From Pseudomonas orientalis (GTDB taxonomy: Bacteria; Pseudomonadota; Gammaproteobacteria; Pseudomonadales; Pseudomonadaceae), in NCBI RefSeq assembly GCF_022807995.1, contig NZ_CP094351.1, positions 2,635,001 to 2,699,000 on the forward strand: DNA of 64,000 nucleotides, written 5' to 3'. A program made the position numbers and the translations under genes. The notes beneath the pieces were generated by a model. That model was not told where the DNA came from, did no database searches, and worked only from the letters and a program-made list of their open reading frames with translations. How positions within the stretch are numbered: position 1 is the first letter of the stretch; every line of letters starts with the position of its first letter. Of this stretch, positions 16,492 through 25,287 are shown one piece after another.

Positions 16492-18654
16492 TCAGAAGCT
16501 GTACTTGGCCGTCAGCATCATATTGCGCGGGCTGCCGTAGGCGTCGCCGCCATAGCTGACGCTTTCGGAGATGGACTGGTAGTAGTGCCGGTCAAAGATA
16601 TTGTTGGCGTTGAGCTGCAGATCCAGGTGCTGGTTGACGCGATAGCCGGCCATCAGGTCGGTGACGGCGTAGCCGCCTTGCTTGAGCCGATAGGTGCTGC
16701 CGTCCGCCAGCTGGATGTCGTTGTACATGCGGCTCTGCCAGGACACATTGCCGCCCACGCGAAGTTTTTCCAGCGGGCCCTGGAAGTTGTAGCGGGTGGT
16801 GACCTTGAACAGGTGTTCCGGGGTGTCGGTGTCGAACTGCTTGTTGACCTTCTGCGGGTTGGCGTCGTCCTTGATCGTGTGGGTGCGCGCGTAGGTGTAG
16901 CCACCGCCGACCTGCCAGTTCTCGGTCAGGGCGCCCTGCAGTTCGAAGTCGATACCCTGGCTGCGAATCTCGCCCGAGGCCTGATAGCAGGCCGCCTGCG
17001 GGCAGTCCGGTACAACGATCTGTACGGCGCGGTTTTCCTGGTCGACACGAAACAGCGCCACGCTGGCATTCAGCGCGCCGCCCAGGTATTCGCCCTTGAT
17101 GCCCACTTCATAGTTTTTGCCAACGATGGGCTTAAGCGGGGTGGCGCCGGTGCTTTTTTCCTTTTGCGGCGTGAAGATGTCGCTGTAGCTGGCATACGCC
17201 GAGTGCTGGTCGTCCAGCTCGTAGATCAGGCCTGCGTAGCGGGTGAGATTGCGGGTGACCTTATAGTCGCCGTCGCCATCGCGGTTGTCATAGTCGTACC
17301 AGTCCAGGCGTCCGCCGAGAATCAGCTTGAGCGGGTCGGCCAGGCTCAGGCGGGTGGTCACATAGACACCGTCCTGGGTGGTGACGTCGCGCTGGTTGTT
17401 GGTGCGGGTAAAGTTCGGTTTGCCGGCATTGATCGGCCAATTCATGTCGTACGGGCTGTAATTGTGGGTGGTCATGTCGTAGATGCGTTTGCTGGCGCCC
17501 ACCACCAGCTCATGGGTGCGCCCGAAGGCCTGGAACGGGCCGCTGGCAAAGGCGTCGAGCCCCGCCTGGTTTTCATCGAAGGCGGCCTGGTAAACCGTGC
17601 GGGCCAAGGTATTTTCGACCCAGCGCGACTGGTAGGAACCGGAGAACAGCGCGTTCTGTTCGGCGTAATTGGCGTTGACCTGCAGTTTCCAGTCGTTGGC
17701 CAGTTGCTGGCGCAGTTCGACGAATACGGTGTTGATCTCCTGGTCCTTGTTTTCCCAGTCGGTGCCGGGGTTGTAGGAACGCGACAGGTCCAGGTGATGC
17801 CCATCCAGGCCGATCATCGACGAGCCCCAGAAGTAGTTGGTCTTGTCTTTCTGGTTGGAGTAGCCGAGGGTCAGGCGCGTGTCCTCGCTCAGGTCGGCTT
17901 CGGTCACGGCATAGAACAGACCGTGATCCTGTTCGGCCTTGTCGATGAAACTGTTGGCATCGCGGTAGGAGGTGACCACCCGGCCACGCCAGGTGCCGCT
18001 GTCATTGAGGGGGCTGGAGGCGTCGAGCTCGCCACGGTAGTCGTCCCAGCTGCCGGCAGCGCCGGTCAAGGTGACTTTCTGCTCGTCCAGGGGCCGCTTG
18101 CGAATCAGGTTGATGGCCGCCGATGGGTTGCCGGCGCCGGTTACCAGGCCGGTAGCGCCGCGTACTACCTCGACGCGATCAAACATCGCCAGGTTCGGTT
18201 GAGCCCCTACATTGACACCGTTATAGCCACTTGGAATGCCGTCATACATAAGGTTGTCGACGTTGAAACCGCGCGCAGTGTAGGCCTGCCGGCCGGGGCC
18301 GTTGGAGTAGTTGAGAAACAATCCCGGCGTAGCATTGACCACATCGTTGATGCTGGTCATGGCCTGGTCATCCATGCGCTGACGCGTAATCACGGTCACG
18401 GCCTGCGGGGTTTCGCGCAGGGTCAGCGGCAGCTTGGTGGCGGTGCTCATGGAACCTGTGGTGTACGACTCAGACCCCTCGGTGGTTTCGCCAAGCTGCT
18501 GGCCGGAAACCTCTGTGGCACCCAATTCTATGGTGGCTGGCGGTGTGCCAGCGTCGGCGGCAAAGGCCGCATGGGAAGTGGTCAGACAGATAGCCATTGC
18601 TATCAAGCTGGGTGAAAACACTTTGCCGCCGTGGTGTTGCACAGACATGAACAT
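16492..18654 (-). CDS. TonB-dependent siderophore receptor
   Basis: A 720-residue outer-membrane receptor. ATG 18654 is preferred (GGGAG upstream), giving a signal peptide ending near HAAFA. The plug domain follows directly (ATKLPLTLRETPQAVTVITR, SINDVVNATPGLFL, VEVVRGATGLVTGAGNPSAA), and the C-terminus RNMMLTAKYSF ends in an aromatic residue as for a beta-barrel. It has no N-terminal STN signalling domain, so it is a pure transporter of the FhuE/FpvA-like group rather than one that signals to an ECF sigma factor. A Fur-like box lies upstream. The ligand, probably a ferric siderophore, is unknown. Confidence 0.9.
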   Translation of the reverse strand: MFMSVQHHGGKVFSPSLIAMAICLTTSHAAFAADAGTPPATIELGATEVSGQQLGETTEGSESYTTGSMSTATKLPLTLRETPQAVTVITRQRMDDQAMTSINDVVNATPGLFLNYSNGPGRQAYTARGFNVDNLMYDGIPSGYNGVNVGAQPNLAMFDRVEVVRGATGLVTGAGNPSAAINLIRKRPLDEQKVTLTGAAGSWDDYRGELDASSPLNDSGTWRGRVVTSYRDANSFIDKAEQDHGLFYAVTEADLSEDTRLTLGYSNQKDKTNYFWGSSMIGLDGHHLDLSRSYNPGTDWENKDQEINTVFVELRQQLANDWKLQVNANYAEQNALFSGSYQSRWVENTLARTVYQAAFDENQAGLDAFASGPFQAFGRTHELVVGASKRIYDMTTHNYSPYDMNWPINAGKPNFTRTNNQRDVTTQDGVYVTTRLSLADPLKLILGGRLDWYDYDNRDGDGDYKVTRNLTRYAGLIYELDDQHSAYASYSDIFTPQKEKSTGATPLKPIVGKNYEVGIKGEYLGGALNASVALFRVDQENRAVQIVVPDCPQAACYQASGEIRSQGIDFELQGALTENWQVGGGYTYARTHTIKDDANPQKVNKQFDTDTPEHLFKVTTRYNFQGPLEKLRVGGNVSWQSRMYNDIQLADGSTYRLKQGGYAVTDLMAGYRVNQHLDLQLNANNIFDRHYYQSISESVSYGGDAYGSPRNMMLTAKYSF

Positions 18655-18680
18655 AGCTCTCCCGGGATGCCGTCCGTGGC

Positions 18681-18714
18681 GAATAATAAATCTGTTGATA
18701 ATTATTCGCATCAG
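18681..18714 (-). promoter_or_regulatory. Candidate Fur box
   Basis: The AT-rich stretch upstream of the receptor contains TTGATAATTATTCGCATCA (18695-18713), about 12 of 19 positions matching the Fur consensus, plus a second GCGAATAATAAAT half on its left. It lies 27-60 bp before the receptor start, so iron repression is likely. Confidence 0.6.
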
Positions 18715-18806
18715 TGTGGCAGATCAGGTCTGTGGGAAAAAGCCTACAAGATGAATCAGTTAACGAATTTTTCACGCGCGGAGGGGTGGCGTTTTGCCGC
18801 CTCTGT

Positions 18807-19568
18807 CTAGATGAATACGATTTCGTAAGGCTCACGCATGCGCTCCAGCAATACCTGGGCGAGCATCGGCGCCAGCCCGATTGTGGGGTCGCCCGTAAGC
18901 TGGCTGGCGTAGGCATGCACGGCGTGGAGCTTGTGCGCCACGCTCCAGGTGTCCAGACACAACCGGCGCGCACGCTGCCACGGCATCAGCGAGCCCTCGC
19001 GCACGGGCCAGTGCCAGGCCCACATCGGCAGCTCATACAGTTGCGCGCCCACCTGATTGCATGCAGTGGCGCTGGCGCGACCGACGGCTTCGTGATCATC
19101 GTTGCCGTCATGGCGCCAAGTGGTGAACACCACATCACCTGGCATCAGGTAACGGGCGATGAACTGGCTCATCAGGTGTTCGTGGTTGGCCAGGGCGTTG
19201 TCGCAGAACCCGCCACGGATCCATTTCAGGCTGTGCAACGGCATGCCCAGGCGGCGCAGCGCCTCGGCGCTTTCCTGAGGACGAATCACACTCAAGCGGC
19301 CGGCCGACCAGACCCGGGAGCCGGGGTGGCTGGCGCTGCCATCGGTGATGGAAATCAGTTTCAACGGGTGTTGGCGGGTGCTGAGCATTTGCAGCAAGCC
19401 CCCGCAGATGAGCACTTCATCGCCCGGGTGGGGCGCGATCACCACCACACGGGCACTGGGCGGTACGAGGCCGGTCAACGTGATAACGGGCATCTGCGCC
19501 AACTGTGGCGCGCTGTTCCAGATTTGCGCGGGACCGCGACGGCCCTCGCTTAGCGAGGCAGTTTTCAT
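18807..19568 (-). CDS. PIG-L family protein with altered HPGDE motif
   Basis: A 253-residue protein closely similar to the PIG-L deacetylase at 20961-21719 (shared ISITDGSASHPGS, RPQESAEALRRLG, LHSLKW, DHEAVGRASA). PIG-L enzymes are zinc-dependent N-deacetylases of amino sugars, with the motif HPDDE. Here the motif is HPGDE (47-51): the zinc-binding Asp50 is kept, but the position of the catalytic-base Asp (Asp14 in B. cereus BcZBP) is Gly49. The downstream DHEAVGRAS histidine is kept. It may be catalytically weak or bind substrate only. It lies 140 bp downstream of the GT2 gene on the same strand, so it may belong to the same transcription unit. Confidence 0.85.
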   Translation of the reverse strand: MKTASLSEGRRGPAQIWNSAPQLAQMPVITLTGLVPPSARVVVIAPHPGDEVLICGGLLQMLSTRQHPLKLISITDGSASHPGSRVWSAGRLSVIRPQESAEALRRLGMPLHSLKWIRGGFCDNALANHEHLMSQFIARYLMPGDVVFTTWRHDGNDDHEAVGRASATACNQVGAQLYELPMWAWHWPVREGSLMPWQRARRLCLDTWSVAHKLHAVHAYASQLTGDPTIGLAPMLAQVLLERMREPYEIVFI

Positions 19569-19708
19569 GGGGTGTCACATCCTTGTCGGTTGACGCTCTG
19601 GTGCTCACCTCAGGCTCCGCTGCGGTGAGTGCGCGGCGCTCCGATCCTGGAGCGCTGTGCGAGACGTTCTAAGCATAGACAAGGAAAAATAAAGGCAACG
19701 TCGTATTT

Positions 19709-20368
19709 TTACGAAACGTGCAGCAGGCCCTTCAAGTAGTCACCGAAACCACCCTGGGCGCGACAATCCAGGCGTGCGCTGGTGATCACTTGCGGGGAAT
19801 GGCTCCAGGCGATCGAAGCGCCACAGCGCTCCAGGTTGCGCACCAGTTGCACATCCTCATGACAGGCCAGCGGTTCAAAGCCACCGGCCTGTAAATAGGC
19901 GCTGGCGCTGACGCCCAGATTGGCGCCGTGGATATGCCGATGCCCGTCGCGGGCTTCGTAGGCCTGGTGATAGCGGATCTGCGCAGCAGCGTCGAAGCCC
20001 TCGCTCCAGGCGTCCACCGTCACGGTGCCGCATACCGCGTCGCAGCCCAGCGCCAGTTGCGCCACCAGCCAGTCCGGGGCGACGCGGCTGTCGGCGTCGG
20101 TACAGGCAATCCAGCGCGCGCCCAGGTCCAGCAGATGGCGTGCGCCGGCACCGCGGGCATGCCCGACATTACGCGCCTGCACCGGCAGGCTGTGCACCCC
20201 GTGGGCGCGGGCAATCGCCGCACTGCCATCGCTGCAACTGTCGAGCACGACCAGGATTTGCACCGCTTCACCCTGCAACCCGGGATGATTGGCGGCGATT
20301 GAGGCCGCGTCCAGACAGTCGCCCAACAGCGCCTCTTCGTTATGCACCGGAATCAGGATGCCGATCAT
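19709..20368 (-). CDS. Glycosyltransferase family 2
   Basis: A 219-residue GT-A fold enzyme. The N-terminus MIGILIPVHNEEALLGDCL and VVLDSCSDGSAAIA bind the nucleotide sugar; CTDADSRVAPDWL contains the DxD metal motif; ACHEDVQLVRNLERCG has the ED catalytic-base region. It has no membrane helices, so it probably acts in the cytosol or at the membrane face. It is the last of four genes overlapping by 4 bp (acyl-CoA dehydrogenase, PIG-L, methyltransferase, GT2) downstream of glgX. Donor and acceptor are unknown. Confidence 0.88.
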   Translation of the reverse strand: MIGILIPVHNEEALLGDCLDAASIAANHPGLQGEAVQILVVLDSCSDGSAAIARAHGVHSLPVQARNVGHARGAGARHLLDLGARWIACTDADSRVAPDWLVAQLALGCDAVCGTVTVDAWSEGFDAAAQIRYHQAYEARDGHRHIHGANLGVSASAYLQAGGFEPLACHEDVQLVRNLERCGASIAWSHSPQVITSARLDCRAQGGFGDYLKGLLHVS

Positions 20369-20964
20369 CGCAGGCCCTCGAGGCTTGCCACCGAGGCGTC
20401 GTCACGGCCCCACAGGTCGAGCAGGAAATCCTCTTCGTGGTGCCGTACTACCGCGTGCAGACCCAGTCGTCGCTCGAGCAGCGCGTGCACTTGTTCGGCG
20501 GTTTGCGGACACCCCTCGATGCGCGGTCGCCAATGGCAGGCCAGCAGTTGGCCGTCCTGCGTCAAGGCGGCGAGGCAGCGGTCAGCCAGGCGCTCGAGAT
20601 CAGCGGGGTCCAGGTAGTAACAGAACTCACTCAACACGATCAGCTCGAATTGCCCCGCCGGCCATTGTTCAGGCAACCAGCGTTGCTCTATCTGCACGTT
20701 GGAAAACCCTGCCAGTCGCTTGCTCGCCAGCGCTACCGCAGCGCTCGCCGTGTCGCAGCACAGCAAGCGATCACAGCGCGTTGCCAGCTCGGCGCTCAAC
20801 TCGCCATTGGCGCAGCCGGGTTCGAAAATCGAGGCGTAATGGGCGCGGGTCAGGACTGCCAGGGTCAACGCGCGTTTGCGTCGTTCGTACCAGCGTTGAC
20901 GAAACGCCCAGGGGTCGTCGTTGCCGGCGAACATCTGGTCGAAATAGGGGGTTGTCACACTCAA
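20365..20964 (-). CDS. NodS-like SAM-dependent methyltransferase
   Basis: A 199-residue class I methyltransferase. It begins with the pattern FDQMFAGNDDPWAFRQRWYE seen in NodS-type proteins; IFEPGCANGELSAELA is SAM motif I, and FELIVLSEFCYYLDPADLE and LACHWRP follow. NodS N-methylates deacetylated chitooligosaccharides in rhizobia. A similar pairing with a deacetylase (PIG-L, overlapping by 4 bp upstream) and a GT2 (overlapping by 4 bp downstream) suggests N-methylation of a deacetylated amino sugar here, but the substrate is not known. Confidence 0.85.
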   Translation of the reverse strand: MSVTTPYFDQMFAGNDDPWAFRQRWYERRKRALTLAVLTRAHYASIFEPGCANGELSAELATRCDRLLCCDTASAAVALASKRLAGFSNVQIEQRWLPEQWPAGQFELIVLSEFCYYLDPADLERLADRCLAALTQDGQLLACHWRPRIEGCPQTAEQVHALLERRLGLHAVVRHHEEDFLLDLWGRDDASVASLEGLR

Positions 20965-21719
20965 ACGAACACCACTTCAAAAGGTTGCAGCAAACGCTCC
21001 ACCACATAGGGCGCCAATACGGGCGGCAGGCCGACTTGCGGATCGCCCTCCAGCTGGCTGGCGAAGGCGTGGATGGCGTGGCGTTTGCGCGCCACTTTTT
21101 CAGGCGTCAACGGGATCTTTCGCGCACGCTCCCAAGGCACCATGCCATCTTCTGCGGTCGCCCAGTGCCAGGTCCACACGGGCAGTTCGTACAAGGTGGC
21201 GCCGACCGCCTGGGTGGCTTTCGCACTGGCGCGGCCGACAGCCTCGTGGTCGCAATGCCCGTCGTCGCGCCATGTGGCAAACACCACATCGTTGGGCTTG
21301 AGATAGCGCTGGATGAACACCGCCAGTTCTTCTTCGCGCTCGGCGACTTTGCTGTCGGTGAACCCGGCACGCAGCCACTTCAAACTGTGCAGCGGCACCC
21401 CCAGGCGGTGCAGCGCCTGGGCCGATTCCTGGGGGCGTACTACGCTCAGGCGCTGCACCGGCCAGCGTTTGGACCCCGGATGACTGGCGCTGCCGTCGGT
21501 CACCGAAATCAGCTGAATGGGCCGGCCCAGCGCAGCCAGGCCTTGCAGCAGACCGCCGGAACCCAGCACTTCGTCGTCCGGATGCGGCGCAACAATGACC
21601 GCGCGCCGCCCCTCGGGCACCAGTTGCTCAACGCTGACATGGGGCAGTTCAGCCAGGCGCGACGACGTCTGCCAGTAATGCAATGACGTGCCCTGGCCGA
21701 CAATCGGGTTGGGTTTCAT
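20961..21719 (-). CDS. PIG-L family N-deacetylase
   Basis: A 252-residue zinc deacetylase. APHPDDEVLGSGG (44-56) gives the zinc ligands His46 and Asp49 and the catalytic base Asp48; DGHCDHEAVGRAS supplies the third histidine. ATG 21719 overlaps the stop of the acyl-CoA dehydrogenase gene by 4 bp and fits the family length; the frame stays open upstream but those residues antisense the neighbour and look random. It likely removes an N-acyl group from an amino sugar. The upstream coupling indicates it acts together with the acyl-CoA dehydrogenase, methyltransferase and GT2. Confidence 0.9.
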   Translation of the reverse strand: MKPNPIVGQGTSLHYWQTSSRLAELPHVSVEQLVPEGRRAVIVAPHPDDEVLGSGGLLQGLAALGRPIQLISVTDGSASHPGSKRWPVQRLSVVRPQESAQALHRLGVPLHSLKWLRAGFTDSKVAEREEELAVFIQRYLKPNDVVFATWRDDGHCDHEAVGRASAKATQAVGATLYELPVWTWHWATAEDGMVPWERARKIPLTPEKVARKRHAIHAFASQLEGDPQVGLPPVLAPYVVERLLQPFEVVFV

Positions 21720-22714
21720 AACTGCCACCTCCCGGACGGTTCGCCGGCGACTTGTTCGCCCAGGGCTGCCAGGTCCCGCTCGGCATGACTTTGACGTACG
21801 TACACCGGCAAGTCGGCCATCAATTGGGCGAAGTGCGGGTCCTTGCAATAAGGCCCCGCGCCTACGGCACGGCCGACATGATGGATCACCTGCTCGACGG
21901 TTTCCTCCACGCACGCGCGCACCTGCTGGGCCAGGAGCCGGGCGTCGGCGGTCGGGGCCCGGTCGACCTGCATTGCACTGGCGCGCAGCACGCACGCCGC
22001 ACTGTTCAAGGCGCTGTCCACCGCGCCGAGGTGGGCCATGGCATGGGGTTCGGGATGCTTGCCGCACTGCTCGCGCAGCACTTCGGCCAGGCGCTGCGCC
22101 CCGCCATACCAGCACGCCGCGATGCCGATGCCGCCGTGCCAGAAGCCTGGGCGGGCCAGGTAGTCGCCTGGCCCGCCCACCGCAAGCCCTCGGGCCTCAT
22201 GAAAGACGACCTCGACACTGCCGGTGGCCGCCATGCCCACCGCGTCCCAGCCGTCGTCCGTCACCCTGACGCCGGGCTGGTCCATCAGCACGGCCACCAG
22301 TTGCTGGCGATCGTCTTCATCCCACGCAGTCAACAACCCGTGCGAGACAACGGATGCCCCCGAGCACCAGGCTTTACGCCCGTCGACGATCAGCCTTTGG
22401 CCGTCGCGCCGCACGCGCACCTTGGCGCTCGGCGGTTCGGCGGCCCACATCCCCCAGGTGCTGCCCAACGGCGGCAGCGGGCTGTCGAGTTCGGCAATGA
22501 TCGCCAGTGCATCGGTGTGGCCTTCAAACAGCTTGCACAAGCGCAGGTCGTGGCCGGCGACTTGCGCCAGCCCGCTGTAACGCTCCAGCGTCTGGCCGCT
22601 GCCGGGCAACGGCAGCTGGTCCAGACCTTCCTCCTGAAGGTCCTTTAAGGCATTACCCAGGGCTTGCGTATTCGCATAGCCCCGGTAGCCGGAAAGGAAT
22701 CCGTGCAACGCCAT
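21716..22714 (-). CDS. Acyl-CoA dehydrogenase family protein
   Basis: A 332-residue flavoprotein, shorter than typical acyl-CoA dehydrogenases (about 380). It has the middle beta-domain pattern (LGSTWGMWAAEPPSAKVRVRR, IVDGRKAWCSGASVVSHGLL, WDAVGMAATGSVEVVFHEA) and a helical C-terminal domain (GGIGIAACWYGGAQRLAEVL, VRACVEETVEQVIHHVGRAV). It starts at ATG 22714, 1 bp after the glgX stop, so it is translationally coupled to glgX. The usual catalytic Glu is not obvious. It may oxidise an acyl or amino-acyl thioester, or have been recruited to another role in this module. Confidence 0.82.
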   Translation of the reverse strand: MALHGFLSGYRGYANTQALGNALKDLQEEGLDQLPLPGSGQTLERYSGLAQVAGHDLRLCKLFEGHTDALAIIAELDSPLPPLGSTWGMWAAEPPSAKVRVRRDGQRLIVDGRKAWCSGASVVSHGLLTAWDEDDRQQLVAVLMDQPGVRVTDDGWDAVGMAATGSVEVVFHEARGLAVGGPGDYLARPGFWHGGIGIAACWYGGAQRLAEVLREQCGKHPEPHAMAHLGAVDSALNSAACVLRASAMQVDRAPTADARLLAQQVRACVEETVEQVIHHVGRAVGAGPYCKDPHFAQLMADLPVYVRQSHAERDLAALGEQVAGEPSGRWQL

Positions 22715-22715
22715 T

Positions 22716-24875
22716 TCACACCTCGTCGTCGTGATGCAGCTCAAACAGCAGCAGCGAGCGGCCGGTGGCGGCGTACTCGTGCTCAAAGTCAAAGCGCTCC
22801 TGGCCACGGACTGCCGGGTCATTGGTATCGAGCAGGCAATTCCAGTACTCGCCCTGAGGCACCGGTGGCAGGCGGAAATTGACCATGTCGTGATGGGCGT
22901 TGACCACCAGCAACAACGTCGCATCGCCGCCGGCACGGCGAATCCCGGTTTCCTGGGCGCGGCCATCCATCAGCATGCCCAGGCAGCGACCATTGCTGTC
23001 TTCCCACTGCTCGGTGGTCATTTCATTGCCATCCGGCGCCAGCCAGGTGACGTCTTTTACACCGATATCTTCATTGTAGTCGCCGACCAGGAAGCGCCCA
23101 CGGCGCAGGATCGGGTACGCCAGGCGCAGCTTGATCAGGCGCTTGACGAACTTGAGCAGGGCCTTGCCGTCGTCGTCCAGGTCCCAGTTGACCCAACCGA
23201 TCTCGCTGTCCTGGCAGTAGGCATTGTTGTTGCCGTGCTGGGTGCGGGCGAATTCGTCCCCGGCCACGATCATCGGCGTGCCTTGGGCCAGCAGCAGAGT
23301 GGCGAAGAAGTTGCGCATCTGGCGCAGACGCAGCGCGTTGATTTCCGGGTCGTCGGTGGGGCCTTCGACGCCATGGTTCCACGACAGGTTGTTATTGCTG
23401 CCGTCCTGGTTGTTCTCGTCGTTGGCTTCGTTGTGCTTGTCGTTGTACGACACCAGGTCGTGCAGGGTGAACCCGTCGTGGGCGGTAATGAAGTTCACCG
23501 AGCTGTAAGGCCGGCGTCCACGGTGGTTGAACATCTCGCCCGAGGCGGTCATGCGCCCGGCAAAGTCCGCCAGTTGGCCGTCGTCGCCTTTCCAGAAGGC
23601 GCGCACGGTGTCGCGGAAACGGTCGTTCCATTCCACCCAGCCCGGCGGGAAGTTGCCCACCTGATAGCCGCCTGGCCCGCAGTCCCAGGGTTCGGCGATC
23701 AGTTTGAGCTGGCGCAGGATAGGGTCCTGGCGGCACGCTACAAGGAAACTGTGACGTTCGTCGAAACCGTCGCGGTAGCGCCCGAGGATCGTCGCCAGGT
23801 CGAAGCGGAAGCCGTCGACGTGCATCTCGGTGGCCCAGTAACGCAGGGAGTCGGTGACCATCTGCAGCACGCACGGGTGACTCAGGTCCAGGGTGTTGCC
23901 GGTGCCGGAATCATTGATGTAGAAACGCTTTTCATCGGGCATCAGCCGGTAGTACGAGGCGTTGTCGATGCCGCGCATGGACAGGGTAGGGCCGCGCTCG
24001 TTGCCTTCGGCGGTGTGGTTGTAGACCACGTCGAGGATCACTTCGAGCTTCTGCTCATGCAGGTGCGCGACCATCTCCTTGAACTCGGCGATCTTGCCGC
24101 TGGCCAGGTAGCGCGGGTCGGGGGCGAAAAACGCAATGCTGTTGTAGCCCCAGTAATTGGTCATGCCTTTTTCCAGCAAATGCTGGTCGTTGACGAAGGC
24201 ATGTACCGGCAACAGCTCGACCGAGGAAACCCCCAACTGACGGATATGCTTGAGCACGTCGTCTTCCATCAGCCCCGCGCAGGTACCGCGCACGGATTCG
24301 CCGACCGAAGGGTGGCGCATGCTGATGCCGCGCAGGTGGGTTTCATAGATGATCGTGCGGTCCCATGGCACTCGCACCGGCTGGTCGTTGCCCCAGGTGT
24401 GCGCCGGGTCGATGACCTTGCACTTGGGCACGAACGGTGCGCTGTCGCGTTCGTCGAAGCTGAGGTCGTCGTCGGGGTGGCCGATGGTGTAGCCGAACAG
24501 CGCTTCGGACCATTTGAGTTCGCCCACCAACTGCTTGGCATAGGGGTCGATCAGCAATTTGTTGTGGTTGAAGCGATGGCCGTTTTCCGGGTCGTAAGGG
24601 CCATACACACGGTAGCCGTAAATCAGCCCGGGATGGGCGTCGGGCAGGTAGCCGTGGAAGATTTCATCGGTGTATTCGGGCAGCTCGATGCGCTCCAGCT
24701 CCACTTCGCCGGCAGCGTCGAACAGGCACAGCTCGACCTTGGTGGCGTTGGCGGAAAACAACGCAAAGTTGACGCCCAGGCCGTCCCAGGTGGCGCCAAG
24801 CGGGAAGGGCAGGCCTTCACGAATCCGCGACGGCTCATGGTCCGGCGTGGTTGAGGCTTTATCGGGTTGGCTCAT
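22716..24875 (-). CDS. glgX: Glycogen debranching enzyme GlgX
   Basis: A 719-residue GH13 isoamylase-type enzyme that hydrolyses alpha-1,6 branches of phosphorylase-limit glycogen. It has an N-terminal CBM48 (FPLGATWDGLGVNFALFSAN) and the catalytic barrel with VVYNHTAEGN, GFRFDLATILGR (nucleophile Asp), LIAEPWDCGPGGY (acid/base Glu) and FITAHDGFTLHDLVSYN. Length and motifs match GlgX. It is the sixth gene of a glgA-treZ-malQ-treY-DUF2934-glgX block with the P. aeruginosa PA2165-PA2160 order, and is followed at once by the acyl-CoA dehydrogenase module. Confidence 0.95.
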   Translation of the reverse strand: MSQPDKASTTPDHEPSRIREGLPFPLGATWDGLGVNFALFSANATKVELCLFDAAGEVELERIELPEYTDEIFHGYLPDAHPGLIYGYRVYGPYDPENGHRFNHNKLLIDPYAKQLVGELKWSEALFGYTIGHPDDDLSFDERDSAPFVPKCKVIDPAHTWGNDQPVRVPWDRTIIYETHLRGISMRHPSVGESVRGTCAGLMEDDVLKHIRQLGVSSVELLPVHAFVNDQHLLEKGMTNYWGYNSIAFFAPDPRYLASGKIAEFKEMVAHLHEQKLEVILDVVYNHTAEGNERGPTLSMRGIDNASYYRLMPDEKRFYINDSGTGNTLDLSHPCVLQMVTDSLRYWATEMHVDGFRFDLATILGRYRDGFDERHSFLVACRQDPILRQLKLIAEPWDCGPGGYQVGNFPPGWVEWNDRFRDTVRAFWKGDDGQLADFAGRMTASGEMFNHRGRRPYSSVNFITAHDGFTLHDLVSYNDKHNEANDENNQDGSNNNLSWNHGVEGPTDDPEINALRLRQMRNFFATLLLAQGTPMIVAGDEFARTQHGNNNAYCQDSEIGWVNWDLDDDGKALLKFVKRLIKLRLAYPILRRGRFLVGDYNEDIGVKDVTWLAPDGNEMTTEQWEDSNGRCLGMLMDGRAQETGIRRAGGDATLLLVVNAHHDMVNFRLPPVPQGEYWNCLLDTNDPAVRGQERFDFEHEYAATGRSLLLFELHHDDEV

Positions 24876-24960
24876 GGTGTTGCTCCTGCAAGGGTTCTTT
24901 TTTTCGGGCCGAACGCGGCCGTACTGACAGTTATTCAGCGTATGACGTAGAGAGATGAAG

Positions 24961-24989
24961 GCCCCCTGGCGGCAATGCGCTCAGGGGGC
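24961..24989 (-). terminator. Hairpin between DUF2934 gene and glgX
   Basis: Inverted repeat GCCCCCT/AGGGGGC with a 15-base loop, 17 bp past the DUF2934 stop. It has no clear T-tract, so it may attenuate rather than end transcription into glgX. Confidence 0.45.
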
Positions 24990-25005
24990 GCGGCGATTGA
25001 TAAGC

Positions 25006-25269
25006 TTAGGGTTTGGGCTTTTTCGGTGCTGCGGGCTTCTTTGGCGCAGGCTTGGCGGCGTCAGGCGCCGCAGGCTTGGCTTTGGCTGCAGGCTTGGGCG
25101 CGGTCTTGGGTTTGGCGGCCGGCTTGGGCTTGCTGGGTGTCAATGCTTCGGCTTCGGCCAGTTTGCGCGCCATTTCCCAGTGCCGTGCGTCTTCACCGTG
25201 GGGCTTGCCTTCGGACTCCCAGATCTGGTGCGCCAGTTCGCGGATGCGTTTGTCTTCATTACTCATCAC
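25006..25269 (-). CDS. DUF2934 domain protein with Lys/Pro/Ala tail
   Basis: An 87-residue protein. Residues 1-45 (RIRELAHQIWESEGKPHGED, ARHWEMARKLAEAE) are the DUF2934 helical domain. The rest is a Lys-Pro-Ala-rich, strongly basic tail of histone-H1-like repeats. It sits between treY and glgX in the same orientation, as in P. aeruginosa. Its function is unknown; the basic tail suggests binding to nucleic acid or another polyanion. Confidence 0.85.
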   Translation of the reverse strand: MMSNEDKRIRELAHQIWESEGKPHGEDARHWEMARKLAEAEALTPSKPKPAAKPKTAPKPAAKAKPAAPDAAKPAPKKPAAPKKPKP

Positions 25270-25287
25270 ACACTCCTCAGAAAATGT

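Noticed and set aside
16585-18615. Long open frame (over 670 codons) antisense to the TonB receptor gene
   Set aside because: It mirrors the receptor codons in a high-GC gene, has Val/Gly/Ala/His-rich low-complexity composition, no motif and no ribosome site. The receptor frame has clear domain motifs.
22731-24854. Long open frame antisense to glgX
   Set aside because: It is the composition shadow of glgX; no recognisable domain, and GlgX motifs are complete on the minus strand.
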